36,168 nt of DNA from Pseudomonadota bacterium (GCA_963205315.1 CAUJIO010000064.1:1-36168); one strand, 5' to 3'; shown: positions 1 to 8,412, numbered from the stretch's first letter. Program-made: numbers and translations. Notes: generated by a model not told the origin, from the sequence alone.

Positions 1-1
1 A

Positions 2-685
2 GAAATACTTTATCCGGCGATGGAGGATTTCCAGCTTGATCTGATCATCGGCGAAGGTCCGGCGGCGCGTTCGGTTCGCATCGATCTCGCCAAGTTCACG
101 CTGGTCGGCGCCACGACGCGCACGGGGCTTTTGACAACGCCATTGCGCGACCGGTTCGGCATTCCGGTGCGGCTCGATTTCTACACCGAGGAGGAATTGC
201 TCGACATCGTGCGGCGTGGTGCGCGCGTGATGCAGGTGTCGGTGTCGGAGGATGGCGCGCGCGAGATCGCGAGGCGGGCGCGGGGAACACCGCGCATCGC
301 CGGACGCCTGCTGCGGCGGGTACGCGACTTCGCCTCAGTAGCCAAAGCCGACGTCATCGACCGCGGCGTGGCGGACCGTGCGCTGTCCGCGCTCGACGTC
401 GATCATCGCGGGCTCGACTCGCTCGATCACCGCTATTTGAAATGCATCGCCGAGAACTTCGCGGGCGGGCCGGTGGGGATCGACACCATTGCTGCGTCGC
501 TCTCGGAAGCGCGCGACGCTTTGGAGGACATCGTCGAGCCTTACCTGCTGCAACTTGGATTCCTCAACCGCACGCCGCGCGGGAGGCTGCTGACGCCACA
601 TGCCTTCAGGCACCTTGGCCTCGCGGTCCCGCAGGATCCGGCGATCCTGCAACGCGTGCTGCCGCTGGGCGAGGACGATGTCTGA
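2..685 (+). CDS. ruvB: Holliday junction branch-migration ATPase RuvB (5' part missing)
   Basis: RuvB is the hexameric AAA+ motor that works with RuvA and RuvC to drive branch migration of Holliday junctions. The frame is open from the window edge and begins [13 protein letters not shown], the segment that follows the Walker B motif in RuvB. About 227 residues are visible against a usual length near 345, so the Walker A and B motifs lie upstream of the window. Visible are the sensor I stretch [18 protein letters not shown], the small AAA lid (about residues 75-150) and the C-terminal winged helix with the RTPRGR motif. The 3' end overlaps the next gene, ybgC, by 8 bases, which suggests coupled translation. 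Nothing looks damaged; the truncation is only the window edge. Confidence 0.97.
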   Translation, partial: EILYPAMEDFQLDLIIGEGPAARSVRIDLAKFTLVGATTRTGLLTTPLRDRFGIPVRLDFYTEEELLDIVRRGARVMQVSVSEDGAREIARRARGTPRIAGRLLRRVRDFASVAKADVIDRGVADRALSALDVDHRGLDSLDHRYLKCIAENFAGGPVGIDTIAASLSEARDALEDIVEPYLLQLGFLNRTPRGRLLTPHAFRHLGLAVPQDPAILQRVLPLGEDDV

Positions 686-1121
686 GCGCTGGGCCGATAT
701 TGCCGGACGGATGATGCCGCCGCTGCATGTCCTGCCGGTGCGAATCTATTACGAAGACACGGATCGCGGCGGGGTAGTCTATCACGCCAACTATCTCAAG
801 TTCTGCGAGCGGGCGCGGTCCGACTGCCTGCGGCTTCTCGACGTTCACCAAAACGAGATGCAAGACATGGGCTTCGTGGTGCGACGCATGGCTTGCGATT
901 TCCTTAGCCCGGCGCGGCTCGACGATCTCGTCGAGGTCGAGACGCGATTCCTCGAACTGGCCGGCGCCCGGCTGGAACTCGACCAGCGCGTGCGGCTGGC
1001 TGACAACATTCTGTTCAAGGCGCTGGTCACGGTTGTGCTGATCGACGGGCGAGGTCGGCCCAAACGGCTGCCTCCCGCACTGGCAGCCAAGCTGAAATCC
1101 CTGGCTGAATCACAATCGTAA
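678..1121 (+). CDS. ybgC: Tol-Pal system-associated acyl-CoA thioesterase YbgC
   Basis: This is a HotDog-fold thioesterase of the YbgC/4-hydroxybenzoyl-CoA family, 147 residues from the chosen ATG. It hydrolyses acyl-CoA or acyl-ACP at the cytoplasmic face and is usually the first gene of the tol-pal cluster. The family signature [19 protein letters not shown] is complete at residues 24-42, including the Asp residues expected in the active site. The start at 678 is chosen because it overlaps the ruvB stop (683-685) in the usual coupled arrangement; ATGs at 711 and 714 are alternatives. The tolQ gene follows after a 200-base structured gap, so ybgC may be transcribed with ruvB more than with tolQ. 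Confidence 0.93.
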   Translation: MSERWADIAGRMMPPLHVLPVRIYYEDTDRGGVVYHANYLKFCERARSDCLRLLDVHQNEMQDMGFVVRRMACDFLSPARLDDLVEVETRFLELAGARLELDQRVRLADNILFKALVTVVLIDGRGRPKRLPPALAAKLKSLAESQS

Positions 1122-1170
1122 CAAAGCCTTAACCATGATTGATTCATGTGGGGCTAGAGCTGGCCGGTGA

Positions 1171-1213
1171 CGGTCCGGCTTGGTGGGGGATTCGGGGCTC
1201 AACTCCCGGACCG
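1171..1213 (+). repeat. Inverted repeat in the tolQ upstream region
   Basis: CGGTCCGG (1171-1178) and CCGGACCG (1206-1213) form a perfect 8-base inverted repeat separated by 27 bases. A competing shorter pairing, GCCGG/CCGGC, lies within the left half. It sits between the ybgC stop and the candidate tolQ promoter, so it could be a weak terminator for ybgC or an operator. No T-run follows, so a standard intrinsic terminator is unlikely. Confidence 0.4.
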
Positions 1214-1230
1214 CCGCAGTTTCGACAGAT

Positions 1231-1259
1231 TTGACATGTTTCAGGGCACTCTCTCCAGA
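1231..1259 (+). promoter_or_regulatory. Candidate sigma-70 promoter for tolQ
   Basis: A perfect -35 hexamer TTGACA (1231-1236) is followed after 17 bases by TCCAGA, a poor -10. It lies about 60 bases before the tolQ start and downstream of the 1171-1213 inverted repeat. The strong -35 with a weak -10 could mean activator dependence or that the call is wrong. Two GATTC (GANTC-type methylation) sites at 1141-1145 and 1189-1193 lie further upstream. Confidence 0.3.
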
Positions 1260-1280
1260 ATTGGGATTGTGCGGGATGCT

Positions 1281-1304
1281 CACACAGGCAGGAACTGCCG
1301 TGTG
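1281..1304 (+). promoter_or_regulatory. Stable hairpin in the tolQ 5' leader, just before the ribosome binding site
   Basis: CACAC-A-GGCAG-GAA-CTGCC-GTGTG pairs over ten base pairs with one bulged A and a three-base loop. It ends seven bases before the GGAAGGG ribosome binding site (1311-1317) of tolQ. It could stabilise the mRNA or be part of translational control; no ligand-binding class is recognised. Confidence 0.45.
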
Positions 1305-1321
1305 GCTGATGGAAGGGTAGG

Positions 1322-2032
1322 ATGGATCCGGTTGCAGTAGACGCGGTGGCCCAAGGCGGCGCGCAAATTTCCTTGTGGCATCTGGTGATGCAGGCGAGCT
1401 GGCCGGTGTTCCTGGTGATGCTGGGGCTGGCGCTCGCGTCGGTCTGGTGCTGGGCGATCATCATCGAGAAATTTCTCGCCGTACGGCGGATGAATGCCGC
1501 CAATGACCGCTTCGAACAGTATTTCTGGTCCGGCCAGTCTCTCGAAGATCTCTATCTGTCGATGGGCAACCGCACCAATGTCGGCCTGGCCGCCATCTTC
1601 ATGGCTGCGATGCGCGAATGGAAGCGCAGCCAGGAAGCCTCGCTCCGCGCCGGATTCCAGGGTGTGCAAAAGCGCATCGAGAAGGTGATGGATGTGCAGA
1701 TCCAGAAAGAGATGCACGATCTCGAAGCCCGTCTGCTGTTTCTCGCAACCACCGGATCGGCGGCACCCTTCATCGGGCTGTTCGGCACCGTGTGGGGCAT
1801 CATGGTGTCGTTCCAGGCCATCGCCAACTCGCAGAACACCAGCCTGAACGTCGTGGCGCCCGGCATTGCGGAAGCGCTTTTCGCAACGGCCATAGGCCTT
1901 GTTGCCGCCATACCGGCGACAATCTTCTACAATATGTACTCCGCCGACGCCGGAAAAATCGGCGCACGGCTCGAGAATTTCGCGGACGAGTTCTCCGCGA
2001 TCATCTCGCGCCAGCTGGATGAACGGGTGTAA
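1322..2032 (+). CDS. tolQ: Tol-Pal system proton channel subunit TolQ
   Basis: TolQ is the inner-membrane MotA/TolQ/ExbB-family subunit that forms the proton channel with TolR and energises TolA, acting in outer-membrane constriction at division. The protein has 236 residues, the usual size. Three membrane segments are seen: near residues 20-45, and the pair near 135-160 and 180-200, with the conserved GLFGTVWGIM stretch and EALFATAIGLVAAIPA. Start 1322 is preceded by GGAAGGG at a good distance. tolR begins two bases after the stop, so tolQ and tolR are one operon. Confidence 0.97.
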   Translation: MDPVAVDAVAQGGAQISLWHLVMQASWPVFLVMLGLALASVWCWAIIIEKFLAVRRMNAANDRFEQYFWSGQSLEDLYLSMGNRTNVGLAAIFMAAMREWKRSQEASLRAGFQGVQKRIEKVMDVQIQKEMHDLEARLLFLATTGSAAPFIGLFGTVWGIMVSFQAIANSQNTSLNVVAPGIAEALFATAIGLVAAIPATIFYNMYSADAGKIGARLENFADEFSAIISRQLDERV

Positions 2033-2034
2033 GC

Positions 2035-2499
2035 ATGGGTGCATCGACAGGGGGAGCCCGCGGCGGCTATCAGCGGCGCAACGCAAGGCGCCGCAGCAGC
2101 GCCGGCGTGATGAGCGACATCAATGTCACTCCGCTCGTGGACGTGATGCTGGTTCTGCTGATCGTCTTCATGGTCGCTGCGCCCTTGATGACGGCCGGTG
2201 TTCCCATCCAGCTGCCCAAGACCGACGCCAAGCCGCTGACCAGTCAGGTTGAGCCGCTGGTCGTATCGATCAAGCCCGATGGTTCCGTTTACCTGATGAA
2301 GACCGCCATGACTCTGGATGAGCTGAAGACGAAGCTGCTGGCGCTCTATGGCACGGACCCCGAGAAGGAAATCCGGGTACGTGGCGACATTGCCGCGACC
2401 TACGGGCCGATTGCCGAAGTGCTTGGCGCCATCAGCGGTGCCGGCTTCAAGAAGATCGGCCTTGAAACCGAAATCCGCACGGCGGAGCCTCAGAACTGA
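2035..2499 (+). CDS. tolR: Tol-Pal system protein TolR
   Basis: TolR is the ExbD/TolR-family partner of TolQ and supplies the proton-responsive Asp in its single membrane helix. The 154-residue protein has a basic cytoplasmic start, the signature DINVTPLVDVMLVLLIVFM around residues 24-45 with its membrane Asp, and a periplasmic domain carrying the usual PKTDAK segment. The start follows the tolQ stop by two bases. The stop TGA overlaps the ATG of tolA by one base, indicating translational coupling. Nothing unusual is seen. Confidence 0.96.
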   Translation: MGASTGGARGGYQRRNARRRSSAGVMSDINVTPLVDVMLVLLIVFMVAAPLMTAGVPIQLPKTDAKPLTSQVEPLVVSIKPDGSVYLMKTAMTLDELKTKLLALYGTDPEKEIRVRGDIAATYGPIAEVLGAISGAGFKKIGLETEIRTAEPQN

Positions 2500-3458
2500 T
2501 GATGAAGGGGAGCCTTGCAGCATCACTGGCATTTCACGGGGCGATCCTTGCCGCCGCGTTGCTGGTGCTGCCCAATCACTCCCTGGATGAGGCCAAGCCC
2601 GTCGAGGCCATCATGGTCGACATCACCACGATCGGTGATGTGACCAAGAAGATGGCGATGTCGAAAGACGCCGAGAAGACCGTCGACAAGCCCAAGGCCA
2701 AGGCTGCCGATGTCGTCAAGAAGGCAGACCCGAAAACCAAGATCGACAAGACCGAGATCACCGCGGCCAAGCCGTCGAAACCCAAGACAGAGCCGGAAGC
2801 GAAGCCACCGGAGCCGAAGCCCGAGAAGAAGGTCGCGGAAACGCCACCCGAGCCGACGCCGCTCGATTCCGATCCGCTGAAGGACCTGATCAAGGACACG
2901 ATCAAGGACAAGCCACCGGAAAAGAAGGTGGAGCCAAAGCCCGAGAAGAAGGTCGAGCCCAAGCCCGACAAGCCGAAGCCGGAGAAGAGACCTGCGAAGA
3001 AGCAGGAGAAGCTCGACGTCGCCAAGCTCGAAGACATTCTCAATTCCGACGCGATGGTGAACAAGGAAAACGAAGAGAAGACCACCAATGCTTCGGAAGC
3101 CACCGATGCGGGTGATCCCTCGAAGGGTCAGGCAAATCTTCAGGGTGCGGACGATCAGCTCGTCGGCACGATCGTCGATGCGCTGGTGAGCAAGGTCAGG
3201 CAATGCTGGAACGTGCCGCCGGGCGCGCGCGAGGCCAACATGTCGATCCGCATCCATTTTTCGCTCAATCAGGATGGCTCCATCGCCGGCACGCCGGATG
3301 TGCAGAACTACAATGCCGATCCGATTTTCGATGCCACGGCGCGTTCCGCCGTCGCAGCGCTGATCGAGTGTCAGGCCTATGACCTTCCGCAGGAACACTA
3401 TGACCTGTGGAAAGACAACACGCTCGATTTCAATCCCAATCTCATGTTCCAAGGTTAG
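2499..3458 (+). CDS. tolA: Cell envelope integrity protein TolA
   Basis: TolA spans the periplasm and links the TolQR motor to Pal and TolB at the outer membrane. It has 319 residues: one N-terminal membrane anchor (about residues 4-23), a long Lys/Pro/Glu-rich domain II (about 30-190) with repeated [10 protein letters not shown]-type units, and a C-terminal TonB-like domain (about 222-319) with a Cys pair (RQCW and IECQAYDLP). The Pro-rich middle differs from the Ala-rich helix of enteric TolA but is common in alphaproteobacteria. The start overlaps the tolR stop; tolB follows 16 bases after the stop. The low-complexity region makes the opposite strand look open for a long way, but that is a shadow. 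Confidence 0.94.
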   Translation: MMKGSLAASLAFHGAILAAALLVLPNHSLDEAKPVEAIMVDITTIGDVTKKMAMSKDAEKTVDKPKAKAADVVKKADPKTKIDKTEITAAKPSKPKTEPEAKPPEPKPEKKVAETPPEPTPLDSDPLKDLIKDTIKDKPPEKKVEPKPEKKVEPKPDKPKPEKRPAKKQEKLDVAKLEDILNSDAMVNKENEEKTTNASEATDAGDPSKGQANLQGADDQLVGTIVDALVSKVRQCWNVPPGAREANMSIRIHFSLNQDGSIAGTPDVQNYNADPIFDATARSAVAALIECQAYDLPQEHYDLWKDNTLDFNPNLMFQG

Positions 3459-3474
3459 AGACAGCGACGCCCGC

Positions 3475-4806
3475 ATGATGACCCTCGCCATACCGTTCCG
3501 GACGTTCAAGCCCGTCCATGCATTCGTGATCTTCTGTCTCGCGCTGTTCGCCAGTCCGGCGGCATATGCCATCGACGGTGTAGTGGTTCCAGAGCGCGCC
3601 GACCCGCTTCCGATCGCAATCGCGCCCTTTCTTGCCGGAGGTGGTGCTGAGGAGACCGGCGGCACCCTCAGCGGTGTCATCACTAACAATCTCGGCCGCT
3701 CGGGCTATTTCGCGCCGCTCGATCCCGCGACATTCATCGAACAGGTCAGCAATTTCGAGCAGGCGCCGAATTTCGCCAGCTGGCAACAGATCAAGGCCAA
3801 GGCACTGGTGACAGGCCAAGCCTACATGGACGGCGGCAAGATCAAGGTCGAGTTCCGCTTGTGGGACGTCAACACCCAGCAGCAGCTGGCGGCCCAGCAA
3901 TTCACGACGACACCGAAGAATGCCCGCCGCATCGGTCATATCATCTCGGATATCATCTACAAGAAGTTGACGACTTTCGACGGCTATTTCGACACGCGCA
4001 TCGTCTTCGTGTCCGAGGAAGGCCCGAAGGACAAGCGCGTCAAGCGGCTGGCGATCATGGACCAGGATGGATTCAACGTCCGTGCACTGACGGATGGCAA
4101 GGACCTGGTGCTGACGCCGCGTTTCTCGCCGTCGACCAACGAGATCACCTACATGTCGTTTGGCAAGGCCGAGCCGCGCGTCTATCTGATGAACATTGAC
4201 ACCAAGCAGCGCGAGATCGTCGGCGAATTTCCGAACATGAGCTTCTCGCCCCGCTTCTCGCCGGATGGCCAGCGGGTCATCATGAGCCTGCAGGACGGCG
4301 GCAACGCCAACATCTTCGAACTCGACCTGCGCTCGCGGGCGCTGCGCCAGCTTACCAACGTGGCGGCGATCAACACGGCGCCATCCTATTCGCCGGATGG
4401 CTCACAGATCGCCTTCGAGTCTGACCGCGGCGGCACCCAGCAGATCTATGTGATGGGGGCAGACGGCTCGGGCCAGAACCGCATCAGCTTCGGCAATGGC
4501 CGCTATTCGACGCCGGTATGGTCGCCGGACGGACAGTGGGTTGCTTTCACGAAGCAGGGCGGCGGCAAGTTCGCAATCGGCGTGATGAAGTCCGATGGAT
4601 CGGGCGAGCGCATCCTCACCGAGGGCTTTCACAACGAGGGCCCGACCTGGGCGCCTAACAGCCGCGTGCTGATGTTCTTCCGCGACGGCCAGGGCGCCAA
4701 CGGCGGACCACAGCTGTGGTCGGTCGATATTACCGGTTACAACGAGCAGAAGGTTCCGACGCCAGGTTTCAGTTCCGACCCTGCCTGGTCGCCCAAGCTC
4801 AACTGA
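3475..4806 (+). CDS. tolB: Tol-Pal system beta-propeller protein TolB
   Basis: TolB is the periplasmic protein that binds Pal and is released through TolA. From ATG 3475 it has 443 residues, close to the usual 430. A signal peptide ends near ASPAAYA before IDGVVVPE. The N-terminal alpha/beta domain (about residues 30-165) is followed by a six-bladed propeller with WD40-like PD40 repeats: [26 protein letters not shown] and [14 protein letters not shown] 3475 (or 3478) is preferred over upstream ATGs because those would place non-hydrophobic sequence before the signal peptide and overlap tolA. The downstream gene is pal, its binding partner. Confidence 0.96.
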   Translation: MMTLAIPFRTFKPVHAFVIFCLALFASPAAYAIDGVVVPERADPLPIAIAPFLAGGGAEETGGTLSGVITNNLGRSGYFAPLDPATFIEQVSNFEQAPNFASWQQIKAKALVTGQAYMDGGKIKVEFRLWDVNTQQQLAAQQFTTTPKNARRIGHIISDIIYKKLTTFDGYFDTRIVFVSEEGPKDKRVKRLAIMDQDGFNVRALTDGKDLVLTPRFSPSTNEITYMSFGKAEPRVYLMNIDTKQREIVGEFPNMSFSPRFSPDGQRVIMSLQDGGNANIFELDLRSRALRQLTNVAAINTAPSYSPDGSQIAFESDRGGTQQIYVMGADGSGQNRISFGNGRYSTPVWSPDGQWVAFTKQGGGKFAIGVMKSDGSGERILTEGFHNEGPTWAPNSRVLMFFRDGQGANGGPQLWSVDITGYNEQKVPTPGFSSDPAWSPKLN

Positions 4807-4903
4807 GTTTCTCCACCGGGGCCGGGGGGCTCCGAATGGTGCGGTCCAAGGGCAGGGATGGCCCGGTCCGCATCACCACACCACACAAAACGGGAAGTAG
4901 ACA

Positions 4904-5410
4904 ATGACGAAGACTGTGAGTTTCAAGTTTGCCGCGGCGCTGTGCTGCGTTCTGGCACTGGCCGCCTGCTCGAAGAAGAGCACGCCTGACCTCGAGGCCA
5001 ATGCGGCCGCTGGTCTTGGTGCTGGCCAGGCCATGCCGGGTTCCGAGCAGGATTTTGCCACCAATGTCGGCGACCGCATCTTCTTTGAGAACGACCAGTC
5101 GACTCTGACCGCTGAAGCCCAGGAAACTCTCCGCCGCCAGGCCCAGTGGCTGCAGCAATACACCAATGTGAGCATTCAGGTCGAAGGCCATGCCGATGAG
5201 CGTGGCACACGCGAATACAACATTGCGCTGTCGGCGCGCCGCGCGACCGCCACCCGCGAATTCCTGATCGCCCAGGGTGTCGAAGCCTCGCGCGTCTCGT
5301 CCATCGCCTATGGCAAGGAACGCCCGGCCGCCCTGTGCGATGCCGAGCAATGCTGGTCGCAGAACCGCCGCGCCGTCACGGTGATTACCGGCGGCGCCAA
5401 GACGTCGTAA
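4904..5410 (+). CDS. pal: Peptidoglycan-associated lipoprotein Pal, copy 1
   Basis: Pal is an outer-membrane lipoprotein that binds peptidoglycan through an OmpA-like domain and engages TolB and TolA. The 168-residue precursor has a lipobox LALAAC with the lipidated Cys at residue 22, a short linker, and an OmpA domain (about residues 60-165). That domain contains VEGHADERGTREYN and LSARRA, which supply the Asp and Arg that bind meso-diaminopimelate. GGAAG upstream of ATG 4904 is the ribosome binding site. A second, very similar pal follows at 5610, making this a tandem pair. The 97 bases between tolB and this gene are GC-rich with short inverted repeats but no clear promoter. Confidence 0.96.
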   Translation: MTKTVSFKFAAALCCVLALAACSKKSTPDLEANAAAGLGAGQAMPGSEQDFATNVGDRIFFENDQSTLTAEAQETLRRQAQWLQQYTNVSIQVEGHADERGTREYNIALSARRATATREFLIAQGVEASRVSSIAYGKERPAALCDAEQCWSQNRRAVTVITGGAKTS

Positions 5411-5443
5411 GAGGCTGCGTATCGCTGTTGACCTTCCCCGCAG

Positions 5444-5473
5444 GCGTCTCCCCAGCGAAAGCCGGGGTGACGC
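5444..5473. repeat. Imperfect palindrome between the two pal genes (alphaproteobacterial extragenic element type)
   Basis: A 30-base palindrome has arms GCGTC-T-CCCC-A-GC around a GAAA tetraloop and GC-C-GGGG-T-GACGC on the other side, with two symmetrical mismatches. Its core resembles the short palindromes scattered between genes in many alphaproteobacterial genomes. It lies 33 bases after the pal1 stop and could also work as a 3' stabiliser or weak terminator separating the two pal genes. Confidence 0.55.
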
Positions 5474-5609
5474 TGGCGGGCATTTCCGCTTGACGGGGTC
5501 AGGGAAAATTAACCCTGTTGCGTCAGAGTAAACAAAGAGTAAGTCCCGGTTGCCGGGGCTTTTGGATTTGGTTTGGGCAGGGCCCGGGGGCCGGCAAAGG
5601 AGTGGGTAG

Positions 5610-6107
5610 ATGATTTCTCGACTGGCGAGCTTCAAGACCGTTGCGGTGCTGAGCTGTTTCATGGCGCTGGCGGCGTGTTCGAAGAAGAGCACCCCCGATC
5701 TCGATGCCGGAACCGGACCGGGCGTTGGCACCAATGCGCCAGGATCTCGCGGCGAGTTCGAGACCGATATCGGCGACCGCATCTATTTCTCCGAAGACCA
5801 ATCGACACTGGCCCCTGAAGCCCAGGAAACGCTGCGCCGCCAGTCCGAGTGGCTGCAGAAGTATACGGCGGTGACCGTGCAGGTCGAAGGCCATGCCGAC
5901 GAGCGCGGCACACGCGAATACAATATCGCCCTGTCGGCACGGCGCGCCACGGCGGCACGCGAATTCCTGATCGCCCAGGGCGTCAATGGCAACCGGATTT
6001 CGTCAATTGCCTACGGCAAGGAACGCCCGGCAGCACTTTGCGATGCCGAGCAATGCTGGTCGCAGAACCGCCGCGCGGTGACTGTGATCACCGGTGGCGC
6101 AAACTAG
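5610..6107 (+). CDS. pal: Peptidoglycan-associated lipoprotein Pal, copy 2
   Basis: This is a second complete Pal lipoprotein, 165 residues, with lipobox MALAAC and Cys at residue 22, followed by SKKSTPDL exactly as in copy 1. The OmpA-like domain keeps GHADERGTREYN, LSARRA and the Cys pair in LCDAEQCW. The two copies differ mainly in the linker (GTGPGVGTNAPGSRG here) and at scattered domain positions. A 38-base stretch near the 3' end is identical between copies (5336-5373 and 6039-6076), which suggests recent duplication or gene conversion. It has its own gap of 199 bases upstream and is followed by cpoB. No key residue is lost, so both copies look functional. Confidence 0.95.
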   Translation: MISRLASFKTVAVLSCFMALAACSKKSTPDLDAGTGPGVGTNAPGSRGEFETDIGDRIYFSEDQSTLAPEAQETLRRQSEWLQKYTAVTVQVEGHADERGTREYNIALSARRATAAREFLIAQGVNGNRISSIAYGKERPAALCDAEQCWSQNRRAVTVITGGAN

Positions 6108-6117
6108 CAACACCTCC

Positions 6118-6143
6118 GGCCCGTCTTGCAGGCACGACGGGCC
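6118..6143 (+). terminator. Hairpin after pal copy 2
   Basis: GGCCCGTC (6118-6125) and GACGGGCC (6136-6143) form a perfect eight-base-pair stem with a ten-base loop, ten bases after the pal2 stop. There is no T-run after it, so it may be a partial terminator or an mRNA 3' end stabiliser and not a full intrinsic terminator. Confidence 0.45.
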
Positions 6144-6154
6144 AAAGCCTCAAT

Positions 6155-6188
6155 TTCACCGTGATTCCGGTTCACTTCCGGCGGTGAA
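6155..6188 (+). repeat. Second, nested inverted repeat before cpoB
   Basis: TTCACCG (6155-6161) and CGGTGAA (6182-6188) pair perfectly, and inside them CCGG (6167-6170) pairs with CCGG (6178-6181). The element ends shortly before the cpoB ribosome binding region, so it could affect cpoB translation. It is not a known class. Confidence 0.35.
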
Positions 6189-6215
6189 CAAAGTGAGGGC
6201 CCTGCGGGGTGCCCG

Positions 6216-7205
6216 TTGGTGTTGATCATGCTGAAACTCGTGAAGTCGTCCGTTGCCCTGTCCGCCCTGATGGCGGTCAGCTTCATGTCGCCCGCCATGG
6301 CGCAGAATGCCTCCGAAATGGCCGTGCGGATGCAGCAGCTTGAAGAGCAGGTCCGCCAGCTCAGTGGACAAGTCGAAGAGCTGGCCTTCGAAGTGAAGAA
6401 GCTGCGCACACAAAAGCAGACAGGCGCATTGGACATGCCGCAGGCCACGGCCCCCGCCACACAGCAGAAGCGCCTGGCGGAAGCCTCCGCGGCCGCACCC
6501 CTTCCGGAGGCCGGCAGCAGCGGCACCGAAACCATCGAGCAGCAACCAATCGACAATTCTCTTGCGCTGCAGCAGCCGTCTGCGGCGGCGCCGCTTGAAG
6601 AACCCGTGCAGCTCAACAAGGCGCCGGGCCCGAAAATGCTGGGCTCCATGGACAATTCATCGGCCCAGCCTAACGACGGCGGCTTCCAGGGCAAGGTCCT
6701 GGTTCCCCCCTCGCAGCAGGAACCGGGGGACGATTCCTTCGTGCAGCAGAACAATCTGGCAGCCGAAGCGCCGCAAGACGGCGGCAGCGATGCCATTGAG
6801 ACCGTGGCCCTGGCGCCCGAATCGCCAGAGGCGTTGTACGAACGTTCAAATGAAAGCCTGCTCCGCCGCCAGTTCGGCGATGCCGAAGCCGGCTTCTCCA
6901 CCTTCCTGTCGAAATATCCCGATCACAGCCTGGCCGGCAGTGCGCAATATTGGCTGGGCGAGACATTCTACGCCCAGGGCGACTTCAAGCGCGCCGCCCA
7001 GACCTTCCTGCAGGGCTACAAGAAATATCCGAAGGGCCGGCGTGCCGCCGACAGCCTGCTGAAGCTTGGCATTTCGCTGAACCGCCTGGGTCAGGCCGAA
7101 CAGGCCTGCGCGGCCTATGGTGCAGTGAGCGCCGAATATCCCAAGGCAGTCGACGCCCGCAAGCGGGCCCAGGCCGAAGCCAAGCGTGCCGGCTGCGCCT
7201 CTTAA
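6216..7205 (+). CDS. cpoB: Tol-Pal coordinating TPR protein CpoB (YbgF)
   Basis: CpoB (YbgF) is a periplasmic protein that links Tol-Pal-driven constriction to septal peptidoglycan synthesis. The product is up to 329 residues. A signal peptide ends at SPAMAQ, then a coiled coil (MQQLEEQVRQLSGQVEELAF) like the trimerising N-terminus of YbgF, a long Ala/Pro/Gln-rich linker, and C-terminal TPR repeats from about residue 205 (ALYERSNESLLRRQFGDAEA, QYWLGETFYAQGDFKRAA). The start is uncertain: TTG 6216, GTG 6219 and ATG 6228 are in frame, and the GGGG at 6206-6209 fits the first two better. It overlaps tilS by 20 bases. The linker is longer than in E. coli, as usual in alphaproteobacteria. Confidence 0.9.
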   Translation: MVLIMLKLVKSSVALSALMAVSFMSPAMAQNASEMAVRMQQLEEQVRQLSGQVEELAFEVKKLRTQKQTGALDMPQATAPATQQKRLAEASAAAPLPEAGSSGTETIEQQPIDNSLALQQPSAAAPLEEPVQLNKAPGPKMLGSMDNSSAQPNDGGFQGKVLVPPSQQEPGDDSFVQQNNLAAEAPQDGGSDAIETVALAPESPEALYERSNESLLRRQFGDAEAGFSTFLSKYPDHSLAGSAQYWLGETFYAQGDFKRAAQTFLQGYKKYPKGRRAADSLLKLGISLNRLGQAEQACAAYGAVSAEYPKAVDARKRAQAEAKRAGCAS

Positions 7206-8388
7206 GTCCGGTGCTGATTTTCATCTGCTGAAGGCTATGCGCCATGTGGCGCTGGCGGTGTCGGGCGGTTCCGATTCGATCGGGCTTTTGCGCCTCGCCG
7301 CGGCCTGGGCCCAATCGCAATCCAATGCGCCGCGCATCAGCGTGCTGACCGTCGATCATGGATTGCGGCACACATCGGCCGACGAAGCCGGCCAAGTGGC
7401 TGCGTGGGCCGCAGCACTCGGTCTCGCGCATTACACGCTGGTGTGGTCCGGGCCAAAACCCGGCACGGGGATCCAATCCAAGGCTCGCACGGCGCGCTAT
7501 GACCTGATGACGGGCTGGTGCCGGGCGAACGGCGCGGAAGCATTGCTCACCGCTCACACGCTCGACGACCAGGCCGAGACGGTTCTGATGCGGCTGGAGC
7601 GGACGAAAAGTCCGGCCAGCCTGTCTGCCATTCCGGCGGTCGGCCAATGGGACGGAACGGTCCTCCTGCGGCCCTTGCTGGACATGAAGCGGGAGACGCT
7701 TCGAGACCATCTTCGGCAGATCGGGCAGGGGTGGATCGAGGATCCCAGCAACCGCGACCCGCGCTTCGAGCGCGTGCGGGTGCGCCAGCACCTGGTTGAG
7801 CTTGCGCCTCTCGGTGTCACAACCGATCGCCTTTCGGCCCTTAGCCGGGCCGCTGCCGTCACTGATGGATTGCTCGAAAAATGCAGCATGCAATGGCTCA
7901 GTCTGTGGCTGCAGGAAGACGATGCCGGCGTGTGCTATGCACCGCTTGACGTGCTGGAGGGGCTGCCGCAGCCGCTTCAGCAGCGCATCCTGTCGCGCAT
8001 CATCATTCATTATGGCGGCGGCAGGATGAGGCCCGAGGCGGCCGAACTGGCCCGGCTTTGCCACTGGTTGCTGGATGGCAATGGACCGCGCTGCACATTG
8101 GCAGGGGCCGTTATTGGCCGCCGCAGGACACAATTCTGGGTGACCCGCGAGGCCTCGAGAATCGATGCCACGCCGCTCGTTCTGCATCAGGGCCATGAAA
8201 TCATCTGGGATGGGCGGTTTGCGATTTCGGGCCCTGAGGGTGCCATCGTCACTCCGGCAGGCACGTCTGGGGCCGTGCTAGACCATGACGTTCCGGTATA
8301 TGCGCGGCGGGCTTATCCGGTCATTTCAACAGTTGGAGCCGAGCCCGGCGCGATAAATCTGCGATTCCTGCGATTGCAGCGTCCTTAA
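7186..8388 (+). CDS. tilS: tRNA(Ile)-lysidine synthetase TilS
   Basis: TilS attaches lysine to C34 of tRNA-Ile(CAU), changing its decoding from AUG to AUA; the gene is essential in most bacteria. The product is 400 residues from GTG 7186. The PP-loop ATP-binding motif SGGSDS is at residues 26-31, followed by the HGLR motif (VDHGLRH) and the HTLDDQAETVLMR segment typical of the N-type ATPase domain. The C-terminal part (about 220-400) is less conserved. GTG 7186 overlaps cpoB by 20 bases; ATG 7237 would leave too little sequence before the PP-loop. ftsH follows, the usual neighbour in alphaproteobacteria. Confidence 0.93.
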   Translation: MPAAPLKSGADFHLLKAMRHVALAVSGGSDSIGLLRLAAAWAQSQSNAPRISVLTVDHGLRHTSADEAGQVAAWAAALGLAHYTLVWSGPKPGTGIQSKARTARYDLMTGWCRANGAEALLTAHTLDDQAETVLMRLERTKSPASLSAIPAVGQWDGTVLLRPLLDMKRETLRDHLRQIGQGWIEDPSNRDPRFERVRVRQHLVELAPLGVTTDRLSALSRAAAVTDGLLEKCSMQWLSLWLQEDDAGVCYAPLDVLEGLPQPLQQRILSRIIIHYGGGRMRPEAAELARLCHWLLDGNGPRCTLAGAVIGRRRTQFWVTREASRIDATPLVLHQGHEIIWDGRFAISGPEGAIVTPAGTSGAVLDHDVPVYARRAYPVISTVGAEPGAINLRFLRLQRP

Positions 8389-8412
8389 CGCCACATTTAC
8401 ACCAATGGCGTC

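Noticed and set aside
2700-3000. Repeated AAG/CCC units suggesting a CRISPR or tandem array
   Set aside because: They encode the Lys/Pro/Glu repeats of TolA domain II and lack constant spacer structure.
2523-3689. Long open frame on the minus strand opposite tolA
   Set aside because: It is a mirror of the Lys/Pro-rich tolA sequence, giving Leu/Arg/Gly low complexity, with no ribosome binding site and no family likeness.
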